DNA from: Struthidea cinerea
Lineage: Eukaryota; Chordata; Aves; Passeriformes; Corcoracidae
Length of the DNA stretch: 64,000 nt
Direction: 5' to 3'
Assembly: GCA_013397865.1 (NCBI GenBank)
Contig: VZTI01004089.1
Span: 586,935-650,934 of the forward strand
Positions 61,401 through 64,000 of this stretch are shown one piece after another (within the stretch, counting starts at the first letter, position 1; each line of letters starts with the position of its first letter). A program made the position numbers and the translations under genes. Below the pieces are notes generated by a model. It was given only the letters and a program-made list of their open reading frames with translations, made no database searches and was not told where the DNA came from.

Positions 61401-64000
61401 TTTGTAAATAAGCAGCTCTTAAACTGCTCTGATGTATGTGCATGCCTGTCCCAGCTTTTGGTAAATTGTGATGCAGAGCCTGCAAAACAGGGATGCAGCC
61501 ACACTCCCATTTTCTTCTCTGAAATGACTGTAGGCTGTTGGTGAACAAAGCCTCTGCCTATGCCCCTTCAGGGTGACATCTGTGTGCTAAAGAGAGCATA
61601 TTTAATGATTCAATAGCTGGAAATTCCCCTTAAATATCCTCCAGGTTATACTTCCTGTTTGAGAGAGACCTTAGTGTGTGCTGAATACTGATTGTCCCTG
61701 ATCTCTTATATGGCCCAGGATATACTATTTGGCTTTAAGAAATGAGCCATATCTTAAAGAAAATAATTCTTGGTGTCTGACTGATCATCTATGGCCAGAC
61801 TTGTCTTTTAGTCTATTTTAGATGTTTTTTTTTCGTTATCTACTGCAGATTGTTTCAGAGGTAGTCCAGTAGATGTAGTAAAATGAAAAATATTCTAGAT
61901 TGAATTGGATACTTTTTGCGTTGCACTAACTTGCTTTAGGGAAAGAACACAGGTTTTGGGAGCTATGTTTCTTCCACTGCTTGCTCTACAAAGCAAAGAA
62001 TGTAAGATACAGTGACAGGCTGCTAACTCCCATTTTATAGTGAAATGGAAAACTTGCCCCAGAATAAGGATGGATAATGAGATACCTTCTTTTGCACAAA
62101 CCTGAAATAAGGCAGGGAGTGGAGTGCTGGAAGGCTGGGGAAAACTCTGGATAATTTTTGTTTGTTTTGTGGAGGACAAGGCAACTTCCCAAAGGTGCTT
62201 GATATTATCTGTGTTACAAATGCTACCAACCATCACCAGCTGTCACGGATGGATGTTGTATTTACAGGAGCCTAAGCATCAAATGGGCATGAAGAGTGCA
62301 CCTGAGCAGTAGCCACCGTTACCCCCTTTTGAAGCCCAGTGATGGGACCATGGAAGGAAAGTTGCACTGCTTAATTCCTGCGTGACCCTTCTCTTTGGAT
62401 CAAATGGAGAATTTTAACCTCTGAGGTAGAACATTTTTTATTTTCATGCCAATGCGGTGACTTTCGATAGTTTTAATGTGTAAAGTTGAAATATGTACAT
62501 TCTCAGTGAAATGCTTGCAGTCACTGTGTCGTGATGTTTCTTATTGTTCTGTGTGTGTTGTAGATAAATAGTGTTGACTGGACAGCAGTTGCTTTCCTTA
62601 CTGAAACTTGAATTTAGTTTTCATTTAGATTTGGAGTAAAAGGAAATTACTTTTTAAAAAAACAAAAATAATAATAATTATTATTATTATCATCATTATT
62701 ATTATTTCCCTTCATTATTTGGGAAAGAATGCAATAACTATCTCCCAGAAAGTAAGTTGAGTCATGAGCAAAGCACTTACCTGAAGCAAGAATGAGGTGA
62801 AAGGACGGGCTCATGGGCTCATGCCTGTGCCTCTTTCAGACCACCCCAAAGCTAAATTATCCTCCTGAAAATACCTGTGTCAGGCTGTCACTGTTTCCAT
62901 ATGCCTGTGTTTTGACCAAGCCCTCAGTTCTTCAGCAGGAAAAATATTTTGCTGAAGTAGTTTTTGACCACTTCTAATGAAAGCAGTAATTAATTTCACA
63001 GATGTAAAAAATTAAGGGCAAGACAAAACTTAAGAGTTAAGCATCTGTGCTGAAAATAATAAAATAGTGATGAGTCTATGAATCAGCAGGGCTTCAAGGC
63101 TCTGGTTCCTGGGATTCATCCGAGAGCTGTCTCCAACACTTGCACAGTTACAGATTTGAAAATTGTGTGAGAACACAATCTCTTTCTGTAAACAGAAGGA
63201 CTACCAAGGAGATGTATATCTGAAAATGTGGTATTGACTTTGAAATACCCAAAGTGTTTTAATGAGGAAGGCTCTTAGAATGCATCTTGCATCTTCACAG
63301 TGTGGTTCTGATCACACTGAATCTGGTGATATAAGCTGGATTTCTTCCACATGCTGAAGAGTTCTGGTTGTGTATCTGCAGTTCGGGTCCTCTTCTTACT
63401 GATATCTAGCAAATGTAGGTTTAGCTCGGGGTTGCATGCGAGGTTATTGCTGTTTAAAAACAATCCAGCTTGGAAAAAGCCTGCTTGCAAACATGCGAAA
63501 GTAACAAAATGTGCTAATTGGTTTCTTAGGAAAAAAGCACAAGCAGTGAAACTTTTCACACGGGGTATTTCGCCAGGAAGTGTGTCAGTGTAATATCCAG
63601 ACCTACACTCTCCGTCTCGTCTGTGAATGGGGAGTTTTCACGAGGGTGGGGAGAAACCTCCATTCCTTGCCCTCAGTCCCAGAAACAAAATATGAGCCCT
63701 TTAGGGCTTTTTCTTTCCCCCCCTTCTTTTCACACAATGGGGCAATCGCTCTCCATTGTTGATGGCTCCTGCGCTTATCAGGGTCAGGATTGGGCAGATA
63801 AGCTATGTTATGTCAAAGCTTGCTGTAAATACTTTCGGGTGCTTACACTCAGTTGAGGAAATACTGAAAACACTATTGCAGAAACCGAGTGGGACATGTT
63901 GGGTTTCACACTGAAACAGGCCAATTACTCTTTTTGCTCAGTTTTTGACGCCTTAAGGTGAGGGTGAAAGAAACGAACTGGAGAACTGCAGAGCAGGCGG
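61401..64000. other. Intergenic DNA, right end
   Basis: Contains an AAT/ATT palindromic triplet repeat (62667-62709). No MYO1B coding exon and no CpG island was recognised before the window ends. Confidence 0.7.
62667..62709. repeat. (AAT)n/(ATT)n repeat with a 22-base perfect palindrome
   Basis: AAT units run directly into ATT units. Bases 62667-62688 are a perfect palindrome centred between 62677 and 62678, followed by more ATT/ATC units. Confidence 0.9.

Noticed and set aside
63900..64000. Possible MYO1B 5' exon at the right edge
   Set aside because: No MYO1B start or motor-domain sequence and no CpG island was visible. Synteny alone is not enough.
1..64000. CRISPR arrays, bacterial operons, defence systems, tRNA or rRNA genes
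   Set aside because: Spliced vertebrate exons, CR1 elements and low gene density exclude a prokaryotic source. No regular spacer-repeat array or RNA gene fold was seen by eye.

Overview
The window is vertebrate nuclear DNA, almost certainly from a bird: the recognisable interspersed repeats are CR1 LINE tails, and the only gene that can be built with confidence is STAT4, on the minus strand. Fifteen consecutive coding exons were placed by matching translated segments to the STAT4 family and checking GT/AG borders and codon phase. They join without a frame break into 1434 coding bases, residues 1-478, about the first two thirds of a protein of roughly 750 residues. The rest (end of the DNA-binding domain, linker, SH2, phosphotyrosine tail and transactivation domain) lies beyond base 1.

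Layout, left to right. 1-13851 holds coding exons c15 to c3, closely spaced: DNA-binding domain, coiled-coil domain and the last part of the N-terminal domain. 13852-26399 is a 12.5 kb intron with nothing recognisable but simple repeats. 26400-28151 holds c2 and c1, with the start codon at 28148-28150. 28152 to about 31094 is probably intron 1. It contains two CR1 fragments and ends in a CpG-rich block, with a 40-base assembly gap, that probably marks the STAT4 promoter. A donor-like site at 31089-31094 is the best candidate for the end of a noncoding first exon.

From about 31.3 kb to the end (33 kb) no gene can be supported. By known vertebrate synteny the next gene to the right should be MYO1B, but none of its coding exons was found. 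This stretch holds two CR1 tails, a G-rich block at 33.56-34.3 kb, microsatellites, perfect inverted repeats, and a weak cluster of minus-strand open segments at 57.6-61.4 kb next to plausible splice acceptors.

There is no sign of a bacterial-type operon, CRISPR array, RNA gene or intact mobile element, and no convincing new biological system. The points most worth a second look are the 18-base STAT4 microexon, two donors 4 bases apart at the end of c8, the CR1-flanked promoter candidate with its gap, the inverted repeats, and the 57.6-61.4 kb cluster.
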